Position numbers and translations under genes: made by a program. Source: Leptasterias polaris (Eukaryota; Echinodermata; Asteroidea; Forcipulatida; Asteriidae). Taken from it: 64,000 bases of DNA. A model generated the notes under the pieces. That model did no database searches, had not been told where the DNA came from, and worked only from the letters and a program-made list of their open reading frames with translations. The DNA is taken from NCBI GenBank assembly GCA_037783415.1, contig JAZGTN010000060.1, forward strand, positions 806,001 through 870,000, in the 5' to 3' direction. Below, in pieces: positions 11,986-26,900 of the stretch. Position 1 is the first letter of the stretch; the number at the start of each line of letters is the position of its first letter.

Positions 11986-14900
11986 GTAAGTATTTCTACT
12001 TTATTTGTCAGGCAAAATACTCTTTCCAATTTTGTCTTATTTCCGATTTATTTACCCTTGGAGAAATCAGAAAAATTGTGAAAATATAGCCTAAAATGTC
12101 CACTAAAGCCTACAGACCTGTCAGACCTTGTACTTGATAAAATATTTTTTCCAAGGAACGAATTTCATGCCTGGTTCATGAATATTTTTTTAAAGATCAT
12201 TTTAAAGCATAAACTATCATAGTTCAATTTCATGAACATCAACTCCATATAATCTTACTTTTAAATGAAATTTACAAAATCTCAATGTTACAGGGTGTGC
12301 ACAACATTGGTAAGGTTGACAAAATAAATGTTCACAGAATTACACATAATTCACATGATATAGAGATGGTCATGCCAGGAAACTTGAAAGAATTTTTAAT
12401 GACATGCTGTATAGATTTTGAGAAATTAGTTAAACATTTAGTTTTAATGACGCTAGACCAAAACAATAAAAACACACGAGTGGATTTTCACTGTTTTCTT
12501 GTGTCTCCAATTACCGATTGAGCTTAAACTTTCACCGGTTGATTATTTCATGTGTACATTTGGTCACACTAAGTGCAGATACTTGTCATTGACAAAAACC
12601 AATATCGTTTTTTAATGTGCTTTAAATGCTGAGAATCTGAAGGAACATAAATTTGTGCTGAAATTTGATTTAAATCTCTTTCGATCAAACAAACCATTCT
12701 ACTGCTTTTGATGGTTAGGGTTTAAACATGAAGTTTTTGTTTATGAATACTGAAAGTATGCATTCGGGGATTACATATTGAACTGCAGGCCTGATGCTTT
12801 GTTTTTTAAAGGGAAGTGGCATCAAGGCGCTTTCTCATTGGTGAGAAAATTATCTATGAGAAAATTGTAAATTGGAACATTTCTAGGGGCACCAGCGCAA
12901 TGACCAGGGATGCCTCCATTGCCTCCGTTAAGTGTCAGGCCTGTTTACAGATTGTTAGTAGACCCAATAGGCAGCCATTGCTGAGGTAAATCAAACCTGC
13001 TTTCAGCCAATGGCATGGCTTTCTTTGACCTCAGTGTGGGCGCTGTTTTAACTTGTGCAAAGCTGCCAACTCTTCCTGATTCTGCAGAAAAAATTCTAAA
13101 CCCCCCAATATTTCCATGTTGGTATGAACACATTAAAAATCTCTCTGACTTGTGGAATCTTTTTTCCTATGATGTTGAATGTAATTCTTACTCCCTGAGT
13201 GTTGTACAAAATCTACCTGATTGCAAGATGTTGGCAGCTCTGTTTGTGAAGTCATACCCAATGGTTCGTTCAAATGATGTATGTTTTCTTACGATAACAG
13301 AGTTGCCGTTTGGCTGGGAGGAAGCATTTGATGCAATCTTAGGTATTTACTACATTGACCACATCGACCGTAAGTAACACAATCTCTTGATTCTTTTCTT
13401 GTTTTTTTCCCCTTGAAATGTTGAATTTGATTATCTGCGGAAGGAACAAAATTGCATAAAGTTTTAAATATACCGGCCTTGCTATCTGGAGCCCCGATAC
13501 TTTGTTCTTGTATTGGAAACTTATCTAGTTATTGTTGAATTTCCCAAGTCGAATGTTTTCATTTGTAATCCTACATATATATCAAAACAGAGCAATAAAG
13601 TTTTATTGAAATTTGAAACTGTTGACTGGTACCCGGGGATTGGTACCAATATTTAGTTTCAAAAACAAGAAATAGCGATTACTTACCAACCAAACAAAGA
13701 AAATGTGTGTCTCTGAAACTAAAATCAAAATAACAATTAGGCAGAAGTTGCTGTCTACATGGCATTTAAAAAAACGTACATGTTTGTTTGTTGTTTTTTT
13801 CTTAAAGGCACTGAACACTTTTGGTAATTACTCAAAATATATATTAGCATAAAAACTTACTTGGTAACCAGCAACGGAGAGCTGTTGATAGTATAAAACA
13901 TTGTGAGAAACCACTCCCTCTGAAGTAACGTAGTTTTTGAGAAAGAGGTAACTTCTCACTAAAATAATAAAAGACTTCTGGCCAGAAGCCTTTTATTCCT
14001 ATCTGAAAGCACACTAATTTGTACAACAAGGGTGTTTTTTCTTTCATGACATTTTCTTGCAACTTCAATAACCAATTGAGCCCAAATTTTCACAGGTTTG
14101 TTATTTTATGCATATGTTGGGATACACCGAGTGACAATACTGGTCTTTGATAATTACTAAACGTGTTCAGTGCCTTTAAGACAGAAAGTAATATAAGTTG
14201 GTGCTTTGAAATAAAGACTTTGAAAAGTGGAAAGTATTGAAAAGGGCTTAGTTGAAGGAAGAGTAAGGATTACGAAAGAATAAATGGTGGTTATGTGTTT
14301 TAAGTAACCTTACGTAATTTGTTTAATTTTTGTTTGAAAATTGACTGAAGCGGGATTTGAACCTGCGACTTCCCGATTAACGTGCCGGCGCTCTACCAAC
14401 TGAGCCATCTAGCCCTTATGTTGGTGGTCTCCCTATTTTGTTAACATCTTTGTTTCGGGGTGCCATTTAATTTGTTTAAATAAAATCTGTTAGCCTTTTC
14501 GAAATTTGGTGGACCCTATAGAAGTGCATTGTAACCCAACCCTAACAATTCTACCAAAACCTAATAGTAGAGTGTCATGGCCGAGTGGTTAAGAGCATCG
14601 GATTCAAGTTCTGGTGGTTTAGTCATCGGGGTGTGGGTTCGAGTCCCGGTCATGACGCTTGTGTCCTTGAGCAAGATACTTTGCTATAATTGCTTCTCTT
14701 CACCCAGGGGTATAAATGGGTACCTGCAAGGGTAGAGGTTGATATTGTGTTTGAAAAAGCCTTCGGAGCGCCATCACGGCAGCCCGGGCTGTATACTCCC
14801 CAGGGAGCTGAGAAAGATTAAAGGAATGTTATTGGCCCAATGACCAGGGCACTAATGTAAAGCGCATTGAGACGTTATTGTGAAATGCGCTATATAAGAA

Positions 14901-17900
14901 CTGGTTATTATTATTATTAGTGTCATACTCATGTGTCCGCCATATCTTAAAATGGCTTATTGTGTTCAATCTTCGCATGGATTTATGTGAAGTGATGTCA
15001 GTTAGAAATGTAGTTACCTTTCATGAATTAGCATCAAGTTGTAAACATTCCAATTTGCAAACAACAATTTTTTGTTCGTGCTTAATATACTTACTTTCTG
15101 TGACCATAGAAACGAATCAAATTGAAGACCCTCGAGTACAATGGCGCCAAGAGCAGGAGATGATGTTGCGTGACTACCTTCAGCAGACAGACACGGACGA
15201 TACCCTGGCCAAACAGGAGATATGTAGTGTCAAACAACAACGATTACAGTTGGCTGAGAATGAGGTAAGATTCACGGGTGGTTTTTGTTTTATTGTAGTT
15301 TTTCTTCATCACTTCAGAAATCTCATTAATCTATCAATTATTGATGGTTTGGCCGCCATAGCCGGCCTTCCCAAGGGATTGTCAGTCAAACACAGAAAAT
15401 AAAACAAATTTAACACTTGTTCTCTTGAACTTCTTCAACTTAGGGTGTTGTATTTAAACACACAATTCGTATTTACAGAAGGAACATAATTTTACTTAAA
15501 CTGAATGCTGGACGACTCGTAGGCGCACCAGAAGGACACAAACATGTGAATTTTATACTGGCTATTTTCAAAGTGTTACATAGTTACCATGGAAGTATGT
15601 CTACCTTCTTACAATAATCAGGTGTATACAAATACCATGGATTGTTGAGTGTAAAACTAAACGGTCAATGGATATGAAAGAAGCACAACAGGGTGCCGAA
15701 GCGTCATCAAAACCTGTTGATTCTGTGCATGACTGAATTCATGAAACTCTGGCAGAACAAGGGTGAAGATTTTGGAGGAGTTTGAGAAGAAATGTCTACT
15801 TATATGGGTGGACAACGGAACTTTAATGTTTTCCTGCTGAGAGAACCCACAGTTTCCTCATTCTGACCCTTTAAAAGCATTCCACAAGAAAACTGCTAAA
15901 TTTCCATCCGGTGTACCGTTCAATTTCTGGTACAATTTTTTGGTTTCCTTCATAATTTTTATTTTTATTTTTTCCCTTATTTTCCTTACAGGTTCAACAC
16001 TTGAATGATGCATTAAATGGATGGCAATCCAGAACAAGCTGTAAGTTTAGCCAAGTCACTGTCTCTATTTGTTTTGTTTAAAGGTGTTATAGGGGATTGG
16101 TAAGGATAAACAAACATAATTGTTTAATTTTAGTGTGAAAGCTTACTGATTATGAAGTTCATACTAGTAAACAAATTTCTGTGAAATATTTCCTTTTGAA
16201 ATAAAGTCATATTCGAGAAAACTGTATCTGAAAACAAAAGCCAAAAAACGCCACAGCTGAGTGTGTTTACAGGCCGGAAATTGTGCAATGTTTTTCTTTA
16301 TTCTCTCATGAGTCACACAACAGGTTAAGCCTAAATTTTCACAGGTTTTTGTACTTCATGTTACACCAACTTCATGTGCGATCAACCATATGGTCGATCA
16401 CACAAAACATGAACACTCTCTGCGACTACTTTGTCAGCTCTACCGATCCTGTATAATACCTTTAATTTCAACACCCGATCTCTTACCATGAGTTTGTAGG
16501 AATTGGAATTTTGCAGGGCGGAGATCCAATCTAGTACGGTTTGCGGTAACACTATCATGTACATGAAATATTTCTCTATGAGCTCTGAAACTAACCGTTG
16601 GTGTAACAAATCAGTGTTTTGATCAGTGTGCTCTGAACTCCTTGAGAACAAAGCAGAGGTTGTGTATTATTTAGTCACTTCAAAAGACAATACCGAACAT
16701 CATTGCCCATGAACGATTAGTTTCACTGTTGCAGGAAATTTGCTTTAAAGGCACTGAACACGTTTTGTAATTGTCAAAGACCAGTATTCTCACTTGGTGT
16801 ATCCCAACATATGCATAAAATAACAAACCTGTGAAAATTTGGGCTCAATTGGTTATTGAAGTTGCAAGAAAATGTCATGAAAGAAAAAACACCCTTGTTG
16901 TACAAATTAGTGTGCTTTCAGATAGGAATAAAAGGCTTCTGGCCAGAAGTCTTTTATTATTTTAGTGAGAAATTACCTCTTTCTCAAAAACTACGTTACT
17001 TCAGAGGGAGTCGTTTCTCACAATGTTTTATACTATCAACAGCTCTCCGTTGCTCGTTACCAAGTAAGTTTTTATGCTAATATATATTTTGAGTAATTAC
17101 CAAACGTGTACAGTGCCTTTAAGGAGGTGTCATAGATTGGTAAATACTACAAAAACTAATGACCATAAAAACTTACTTGGTGAGAAGCACTGCAGCTGTT
17201 GAAAGTACAAACTTGTTTGAGAAGGGATTTCCTTCAAAGTGATCTGGGGTGGACAATTTTCATTCCAAGATTTGACTCTGAGATACGATTCATGCATGAA
17301 TCGTTTCTCAGATTTCTGAAGGTTGGTGTCCGTTCACGAATGCTGCATCCATTGATGCGTTTGGTACCCGCTGTCACTTTGCTAAATCTAGATGGATTTG
17401 ACATTTATGTGGAAATACCGTGCCTGTGTTTTTGTGTTTTCTCCGCAAGTAGACACTGTATTCAACTGAAACTGTGACTTTTATTGTAACTTTCTTTATA
17501 ATTCTGCCTATAAATCAGCATTACGTTGACAAAACCAAACGATGACCCTACCTAAAAGTAACTTTTTCAATTTGTTGAGGTTTTTATTTCTTCTGCAGTG
17601 AACTCCAACAGCTCTACCAGTAGTACTCGATATGATCCTGACCTACTTAAAGTGGAAGTGGCTAACGCTAAGGCTAGGGTGGCACAGATTCGCAGCGAGC
17701 TTCAGCAGATGAAGGCACAGGTCTTTATGCAGAACCAAGAATACAGGTAGGTCAGATGAATGACCCCTGACCTAACCCCCTGACCTCTGTTACTGGTGCA
17801 CTGGTCAGATTACATTTAATGTAAACTTAGTACCACACAAATTTCTGTATTTTGTTGGCAAGGAGGTCTTTACTAGAATAAAAAATATTAAAAAAAACAA

Positions 17901-20900
17901 AATATTGATAATATTTTGTTTACAAGCCTGATACTGGGCATAATATTCTTCCTACTTAAGTTTTATTTTTGGCATATGTACATATAGGTCAGCCCTTGTA
18001 CTCGTAAAGTAAATTCCTACTTTTTCAAGGGCAAAATATCATGTCTGTGTGATAATTCACGAAGGCAACAGAGACAATAGACTGTGCAAGTCTCGCGCGT
18101 ATCCGAACGAGAAAACACGTCAAACGAAGAACATGTTTATTTCTGAAATTAAATCTTTGTTTTAAATTATATCTCGTGACAAAATCTGAAGAACAAAAAT
18201 AAATCATTACAATTTTATGAAAAGTTTTAGCTTTTGAAAAAACAATCACAATAGTGTGTATATTATTGTTGAAAAAAAATTAAAACTCTGGGACAAGGAT
18301 GCCTAACTGATGCCTATGATGCAAGGATGCCTATGATGTTAACTTTTTAGAAACCCCTTACGCGGATTCGTGAAGGTCAAACGGGTCTTAAATGGACCCG
18401 TATCGCAGTTTAAAGAGGATGCTGACGCCTCAACAACTATAGACTGCAATGAAAAGGGTTTGCTTTGCAATTACAGCATCTGGCGATTATAATTGCGCAT
18501 CCAAAACAAGCATTTACGTAAGTTTTATGATCGGAGGCGAGCACAAAATTCTTAATTTTTTGCAATAACCGGAAGCTGAGGTCAAGTTTAATTCTTGGGT
18601 TTTCTTCATTATATTGTTGAATTGGTTTTACTTTCATATGTTGTTATCACTTAGTATTACATTCCCAACAACATGTATACTTTTCTAGGTCATAACCTAC
18701 GTTAAACTAAAATAATTGACGAAACAAAATCTCGCCCACGTAAAACTCCATATGGTTGGGACCACTATGGTCCCGGAAGTTCGATTACGCGCGAGACTTG
18801 CACAGTCTATTGCCTCCATCTCATTGGTCAGTGCCATTGTAGAAGTTTCCATTTTCATCATCGAGGTGCCTTTTATGAATCTGCCTTGCTCCTTAATACT
18901 AGAACAAAGTATCAGGCTTCAAATTTTTCATTTTCCTTGGGACGAAAACATTTGATGTTGGATTTTTTTTCCCAGTCAGCCATTGACCTTTATCGATGCT
19001 GAGTGTGCTCCCTGCCAGCTACGGTCAAACATGACAAACAGAGATAGTGGGCAATAAAAAAATCTCATGGGAAACAAAAAGCAACAGGCTAAGAGCAAGC
19101 ACAGCAACATTGATAGGACTTAAAGAGTAGAAAAAACAGAAACGTGCTTTGGCTACTATGAACTCTCAAGCATAAAGCCAGGAACTATGTATGGCCTATA
19201 AAAAAATGGTGCACATCCTCCTTTATAAAACACTTATGTTTAAGTTTTTTTGTATTATTATTTTTTTTTTCAGAGGAAATGAGAAGGCGTGTAGTAATCC
19301 TGAGATCAGATATCAGTCTGACGATGTCGGAAATTACACCGAGGTAAGTATCATAATATTTATAGTAGAACACAGCTTTGTTGATTTCACTTCCGGTGTG
19401 AGGAAGTTTGAGATGGCTCCACGGAAAAAGTCATTTTTAACGAGTTGTAAAGAGATGCTCCTGATAAGAAAATGTTTGTAACAAATTGACGATCTGTGAA
19501 CTTTGTGGGACATCATTTGTTCTGATATTTTCAGTTTAAACAATGCAGTGTTTCAAACTCTGCGAACTTGATTTTAGAGATTGATTTCGATTTTTTTTGT
19601 AAAAGGAAATGTTTATTGGTTAGTATAATAAAACTTCTACCTTGAAAAATGGTCTGTCATGGAAAATGGTAATTAATAGACCACTTGAATACACCGATCC
19701 ATTAAGCCACGCCCATTTCTCATTGACCAATCACAACCGTGAAATCTGATCACCATTTGAGCCGTTTGGTGATCTTTGCACTAATGGTGATCGGGTTTCG
19801 CGGCTGTGATTGGTCAACTCGTAAGGAGGCGGGGCTTAATGGATCGATCTATTGGCCACCTTTGCTGAGGTCAGACAATGACAAATGTGCCAAGCATTTG
19901 TTACAATACCAGATTTTTTTTTTTTACAAAACCAGAATAAAAATGAGAAAAACACTATCTACGCAGTTTCACATTGAGCTGTTTTTATTGGAACAAGCAT
20001 TAAGATAAGATTGATCTCAATTGTCTTATGAGTAATACTTCAGTACTCAACAGAGTTGTAAGATTCATGTATTTATCAGTTTAAATTAAAAATAACAGTG
20101 AGGCATTAATATTCAAAAACACTAGACTACCGGACTTGTCTGGCCGTAAGTTCACTGGCCCAACGCTGAAATCACCCGTCTCGGGCCTGTGGTGCGGTGT
20201 AACTTTCGAGCCCTGCGCTTGCCAGTCATGGCCTCTGAAGGGTTTAGAAAGCAAATAGTAATCAATTTCTTGAATGTTTTCTTTCCAGTCATTGGTCAAT
20301 AGTCAAGACCCTATCAACCAAGTCCCTTCCATGGTATACCACCAGCATAAACTCAACACCACATTACAAAGCGACCTCCCAGGCCATTTCCACTACATGG
20401 GAGGAGGTAGGCTAGCGGAGAAAGAGAGAGTCCGGATGAAGTATGAAGATGCTCAAAGAAGGTTAGGAATAATTCCAAAATAAATTTAGTTTTCTTTTGT
20501 ATCTCAAAATTACACACAAGATCGAGTGTAATCTGGAAAGGTTTGTGGTAACAGCATGTACATGAATTATCTCTCTGTGAATAGACCTTATGCATATGAC
20601 GTCATTTGAGTAGGGCGCCCTCGCCTAGAGGTCAAAAGGAAGCCGTTCATTGGCCAGTCCTGTGCGCCGCGCGTACAAATCAGCGCGTTTCCATTGTTTC
20701 GTCATCAGTTTACCTCTAAGATGGCGGCTTGGTGACGTCAATGCATAAGGTCTATTGTGGTAGCTCTGAAAACAACCAACCAATAACAACGTACGATGTT
20801 AAGCATTGTGCATTCCCGATAAACTAAATATGTTATTATTATCCTGATGTTCTTCCATTCATTGTTCCCCTCATAGGTTATGTCTTCTACAAATTCAGAT

Positions 20901-23900
20901 TTCTGAGTTAGATGAGCAACAGCCGCCCAGCCAGAATGAAGCAGATAAAGACAGACTTCTCCTCATTTCGGTAGGTTCACATTTCAAGTGACTGGTACAG
21001 GGGTCGAATCCTCCTAGAGTCCAGATCTCATATGACTCGGACTGGGTTCTAATCCTCTCAGACTTCAAACACCTCAAGTGATTGGGATAGGGTTCTAATC
21101 CGGCAAGAGTCAAATCACCTCATTTGACAGGGACAGGGTTCAAATCCTGTAAGGAATTACTTTGGGAATTCAAAAGTTTATCAGTATGAACAATGCTGGT
21201 GACTGTCCATAAATGATTTGTGATGCTTTATTTGAATGTATAGGAAAAGAAGGAATTACTGAGGGAATTGAAGCTTGTTTATGTATGAACATTGCTGGTG
21301 ACTGCTCACCTCATTGACTTGATATGCTTTATTGGAATGTATAGGAAAAGAAGGAATTACTGAGGGAATTGAAGAGTGTTTATCAGCATAAAAGAAGTGC
21401 AGAGGAAAGGCAAAGAATAGAGGCTGAGAAGGACGCAGTTATTCAACAAATCATAGAGGCCAAAGAGGAAGTTACCAGGGTGCTACATAATAGGTCAGTC
21501 TTTGTCAAATCTATTCTGGGTCCAATTTCATAGAGCTGCTTAAGCTACTGCTTAACAAATGTCTGCTTAGCACAAATAAGCAGGGAACCAGTAACAAACT
21601 TTGTACATTATACAGTAGTTTGGCTGGTTACCCCTTTCTGCTAAGCAAAATTGTTTTGCACTTGGCTGATTTTTGTGCTTAAGCAGCTCTATGAAATTGG
21701 CCCCTGTTCATATATTAGTAGTTCTGATGTAAGCCCATAGGAGTTGTGTTGAGCAAGGATTTCTTTTATGATTTATCAGGCTTGACTATTCTTCCTACTT
21801 CAGTCTGATTTTCCAAACTGTTGGTCCTTGAAAAAATTGAGACAAACCATTATCGAATAGCCTGAAAAGTCTTCTAAAGTAATTTGGGGGTTTAAGAACA
21901 ATTGACTGGAGCGAGATTTGAACCTATGACCTCCGGTTTAAGGTGCCGGTGCTCTACCAACTGAGCTATCTTATCTCACCCTATGTTGGCTGTCTCCCTA
22001 TTTGTAAATATCTTTGTTCGGGGGTGCCAGTCAGAAGCCATACAACCGTTAGCTGCCGTGTACCCAGGGTTCACACCCAAGTTTACGATACAACCTGGGA
22101 AGCGGCAGCCAGGGAATCACCTTGAGGGGATGCAACTTTTTATATTTCAAGAATCAAGTTATAAACCACGAGGGAAACTAACTGGGAAAAACTTTAGTTA
22201 AGTGTCTTGTTCAAGGACAAAAAAGCCATGACTGGGATTCGAACCCACACCCTAATGACTCATTCACCAGAGCTTGGGTCTGATGCACTGACCCAACACT
22301 GAGTAATAACATCAATGCACTGATTAGGTGTAAAAATGGCATTTAGAAATTAAACTTGTTTTTTTCTCAGATGCTAAAATATATTATTTGTAAATGTTTC
22401 AAATTTGCGTAGAATAAAACTTCAAGAGAAAAAAGACCAGTTGAATCAGCAGGTAGCCGACGTCACACGGGAAGCTATGCAACTAGAATCACAATTAAAA
22501 AGGTTGGTCTTCAAAGTTTTGTTGTCATAACTAGAATTATCCCCAAAACGAATCCTCATAAAGTAGCTTCTTGTCTTTCATCATGTATCAATCTCTATAG
22601 ACTTTATGCACATGAGGTCATTTGAGTAGGGCGCCCTCGGTTGGAGGTCAAAAGAAGATTGCTCATTGGCTGATCCTGTGCGCTGCGCGTAAATAGATGT
22701 GCATCTTCCATTGTTTCATCATCGCTTACCTCTTAACATGGCGGCGTGATGACATCAATGCATAAGGTCTATTGAGGGAGGTATTGCTGTTGAATACGTC
22801 CAAGTTAGCTCGTTGTTTGTTGTGTTTGCTCATTTTTGTCCTCTGCATTCATTTCTTGATCTGGATCCAATTTCTTAAAGCTGCTTAAGCAGAAAAGATT
22901 GCTTAGAATTTTATGCTTAGCACAAATGAGCAGGATATCAAGTCATATTACAATTTGGCTGGTAACCTTATTCGGGAAAGCTTATTTTGTTGTCGTTAGC
23001 TACTTTTTGTGTTTTAAGCAGTTCTATGGAATTGGGCCCAGAATAGAGCTGCTCAGGCACACAAAGTAGCTAAGCATAACATTATTATGCTTACCAGACT
23101 AAGGTTACCAGCCAAATTACCATGTCACATGTGATATTTGTGACTGGTATCCTGCTCATTTTGCCAAGTAGCAAATTGTTAAGCAATATTGTCAGCTTAA
23201 GCTGGTTTATGGTTGTCCAATGTGAAAAAAAGAAATTATTTGAGAAAATCTAAAACTTGTATCTCAATTTGCTCTCCTAGTTTGTCTGTCAGTACGTTAT
23301 CGTCAGGTTCAAGTCGAGGATCCTTAAGCGCTTCCAGTCGAGGTTCATTAGCGTCCAGTAAAGGGTCGTTAAACAGCGCCCTCAGTTACACCGATATGCC
23401 GCCATCCCAGTATTCTATAGATCTAAATATGAAAGATATTCAACAAAAGGTAAACAGACTCGAGCTCCTGTTAACTTTTATATTAAATTATTCATCACTT
23501 TATGTAACTGTGTATAAAGCATAACGTTTGCAGCAAAACTTTCCAAATCTAGAAGTCATCATTTAAAAAAAAAAATCAGAAAATTTGCTGTTGGGAAAGT
23601 ACAATTTTGTGGCTTGGTCATTTATAGAATAAGGGAACCAAAGTGTGTAAAGAGGTTTTAAACTAGTGGTTTAAAAACACTGAGGCCTGGTTCTTGATAA
23701 TTTTTACTGAGACGAAGTCGATTCAATACACTGTGATTCCCAGAATGAAATATTTTTCCATTAAAAACATTTTTAAAAACCTGCAAAAGTTGAGAACAAA
23801 TCTGACAGTTAAGCCTCAGCTCACTTCAACTCTCGTTGAATTTCTATGCATGTGTTCTATGCATGTGTTAAGCGCTGAGTAGCTCATCGGACAAGTTTTG

Positions 23901-26900
23901 AGCTTGCGTCCCAGTCAGAAATGTGTCCTACCAATTAAATACGGCAATGGAATTTGTGCCCTCTTTTGACTCAAGGTCAGGTCATGATTAAACTTCTAAC
24001 TGTGTTTATATCGCACGTTTGAACTTGACCAATCAGAATAGATAAACTGTCCCAGGCAATTTTGAATAGTCGTTAAATAACTTTTTTTTTTTTCTTCTGG
24101 TGGGACAGGTGGATGCACTCTTCCATGGTAGTATGGAAGGCATGGGTGCCTCTGCTCCTACTTCCCCTCAGCACATCAAGCCAAGTCCTGCCAACGTCAT
24201 GTCAGTCCCTGGTGTTGAAAACCACAAGTCAACGACGTCCTTGTCGTCTCGTTCATCTCTCTCCTCCATGTCGCCTCCCTCATCGCCAAGCAACGCCCAT
24301 CTCAACGGTGACATCATGAGGTACGACGGACCCCCTCCGACCTACCACGACCACTTGAGCACCGTTCAGAGACAGAAAAATAACATCGCCGGGTACTTGC
24401 AGACACAGGGTGTTGAGGATGACCACCTTGTAGGGCCGTTATCACAACTGACCATTAACGGTGGGGAAGGAGTGATGCAGATGGCTCATCCCCAAGGACC
24501 TCAAGATGGTGGTGCTTTACCTGGAGGGGGTGTAGCGGTTGGAGGGAGGGGGCTGGTACGGCTGAGCATGGAACCTAAGATACCTGGTGCTGAGTATAAT
24601 GTAGAGATAATTGGTAATACTCCACTCAGCCCGATCAGTGAAGGCATTGCAGGTATGTCAATTAACCCTTTAGCACTTACGAGCAAATTCAACAAAGTCA
24701 TTTACTCACTGAGCAGGGCGGGGAAAAGTCATCGAATTAATGCACTATCTGGAAGTCGTATCATAACTTCCATTGTAATTATTGTTTTGTATTACAAGTT
24801 TGGTTTATTTTGTAGAGGATAAAATTATCTTTCGAATGATTCACACATATATGTATTTGCTTTTACTGAATTGAAGCTTTCAGATTGTAAATATGTTGAC
24901 ACACCAACGAAAATAGACAACTGTTAGTTTGCATTACGTTAGCGTCAGTGTTTCACGGAAAGTTGTGCACACAACTTTTTCAACTTTGCTATCGTTTCAA
25001 ACAAGAACAAAATGTTGACAAAGTGATTGAAATAATATCAAACATACCTTTAGAAATGAACAATCTTGTCTATATTACTTATGGATAACAATAAATTTCC
25101 TCTACAATGTAAACTCCTTTCAATAATGTGTGAAAAACATGGCGAAAGCCCAGCGAAACATCGTCGCTTTCGTAGTATACATTATAGTGCGTGTGTGCGC
25201 GTAATGCATTGTACATACGATACGGTACGCACACACAGAGAAGCATTGACACGTCGTGCTAGATTTCTGACCTTTGAACCTTTGGAAGGAGATTACTTGG
25301 TTTTTGTCAATGGTGACCACGGGATATTTTTAGACTGGCGCAATCTTTAGATCACGCTCTTTCGACGGCTGTTTGCTGCAACCCGCTAGCATGTGTAAAA
25401 CCCAAGATACAAAGTGTTGTTTAATCTCGGGCGGTTTTGGGCGGTCCAGTGAGTAAATGGCTGGGCGGTTTCGGGCGGAACAGTGACTAAAGGGTTAACT
25501 TATATCATTTTTATGTATTGATATTACATCAATGGGGAAATAAAAATATAAATTGCCTGTTATCTCTGATACATACAGGATAAAGGATGTTTATTTAAAT
25601 CAGGATGCCAAATGCTATTTACAGAAATAGAGCTGAGCTCCGCGCCATTCTTTTTTGCCCTCAGAAGAATCTGAAAAGTTGTTATTTAAATAATCTTAAA
25701 ATTCTATTAAAGCCTCCACCATATGTACATCCATTGTAAATGTTCCTACTTTTTCCCGAAAGCCAAGTATCATGCCTGTTTTGTGGAATGTGTTACCTCT
25801 GCATATACAAACATCTAGTTCCTTAAGCACTTTGAAATCTCAACTCAAAATGCATTTAATGTCTCTCGCCTTTTCTTGCTCACCGTAATTGCATTTTTAT
25901 TGTCATTTTTCAGGCATGTATTTTAAAGTTTTTGTTTAGTTATTTTGTACTGTGTTCTTATAGGCGCCGTGAGCACTCTTAGAGTAACTATGTGCGCGTT
26001 ATAAGTTTTGCTATTAATATTATTGTTATTATTAATAATGGCAGGGTAATTACTCAAAAAGTTATTTACCATAAAAAACTTTTGGGATAAGAAGCACTGA
26101 AGGTGTTGATAATGTAGTACAGATTGAGAAACTAGTCCCTTCTAACAAAAATGGTTTTAGAGAAAGGGATTCAACAAAATTTCAATCTTAGAAATGTTTC
26201 ATGCATGAGATTGTGTGTTCCAATTACGGATTATTCTTCCTGCGTGAACATAACCGCAACATATTTTTTGCGTTATCTCAAAAAAGCTTCCACCTTTTGA
26301 AATGAAAGTTTCACAGGTTAAGGTTTTTTGTATATATATCTGCATTTTTAAAACTAAGGGTTTACTTTGCCTTCAAGTCTTGTATCCTTGTGTTGTGATC
26401 AGGTGTTGACCTACAGCGTCTTGAGAGTCAGTCAGCAGCGGCTGCTAGGAGTGTTACTGCAGCAGTCTCAGATGAATCCATGACAGGAGACAGCGGAGTA
26501 TACGAAGCTTCAAATAAGAAGTAAGATAGGTACCATTGGACATCTTACACCCGGTTCAGACAGGCGCTCTAGAGTCATGCTGAACCAAATTATTGAATTA
26601 AGTACATGAAAAGTTTGACGTCTGAAACAGTTAGGAGCGACTGGGCGCGCTAGAAGTCGAATGATCGAATATTGCAGTCGTTTGGAACAACTCTGGAGCG
26701 CCTTAGTTTCAGACGTCGATCTTGTCATGAGCCGATGAAATAAAAAGTTAATTGTGTCGACCTAGAGTCGCTCCTAATCTATTTGGTTCGGTGCGACTCT
26801 AAAGCGCCTTTCTGAAACGGGTGTTACTCTATTCTTATTGGATGTTTTGACATTGTTTTGGGTTCTCTCAATGAATTCATTAGGTCACAAAGATCATTCA

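Larger units (their letters stand above)
13370..15109 (+). other. Intron with family A MITE and two SINEs
   Basis: Holds MITE A3 (13,802-14,179), an S2 SINE in reverse (about 14,341-14,480) and an S1 SINE (14,570-14,919). No other exon seen. Confidence 0.7.

Noticed and set aside
13015..13300. Coding continuation upstream of WWC exon 2
   Set aside because: This part of the ORF is repeat G, also found at 31,905; the acceptor at 13,300 and phase matching place the exon start after it.
14341..14417. tRNA gene on the minus strand
   Set aside because: Same head and flank recur at 21,901 and 41,108 with decay; SINE-derived.
14920..15109. Start of a 160-aa protein leading into exon 3
   Set aside because: The upstream part is intron after a SINE; exon 3 joins exon 2 in phase and matches KIBRA from the acceptor on.
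24653..24822. Extension of exon 12 to the stop at 24,822
   Set aside because: The GCAG|GTATGT donor and phase match to exon 13 are good, and the extension is transposon sequence; kept only as a possible retention event.
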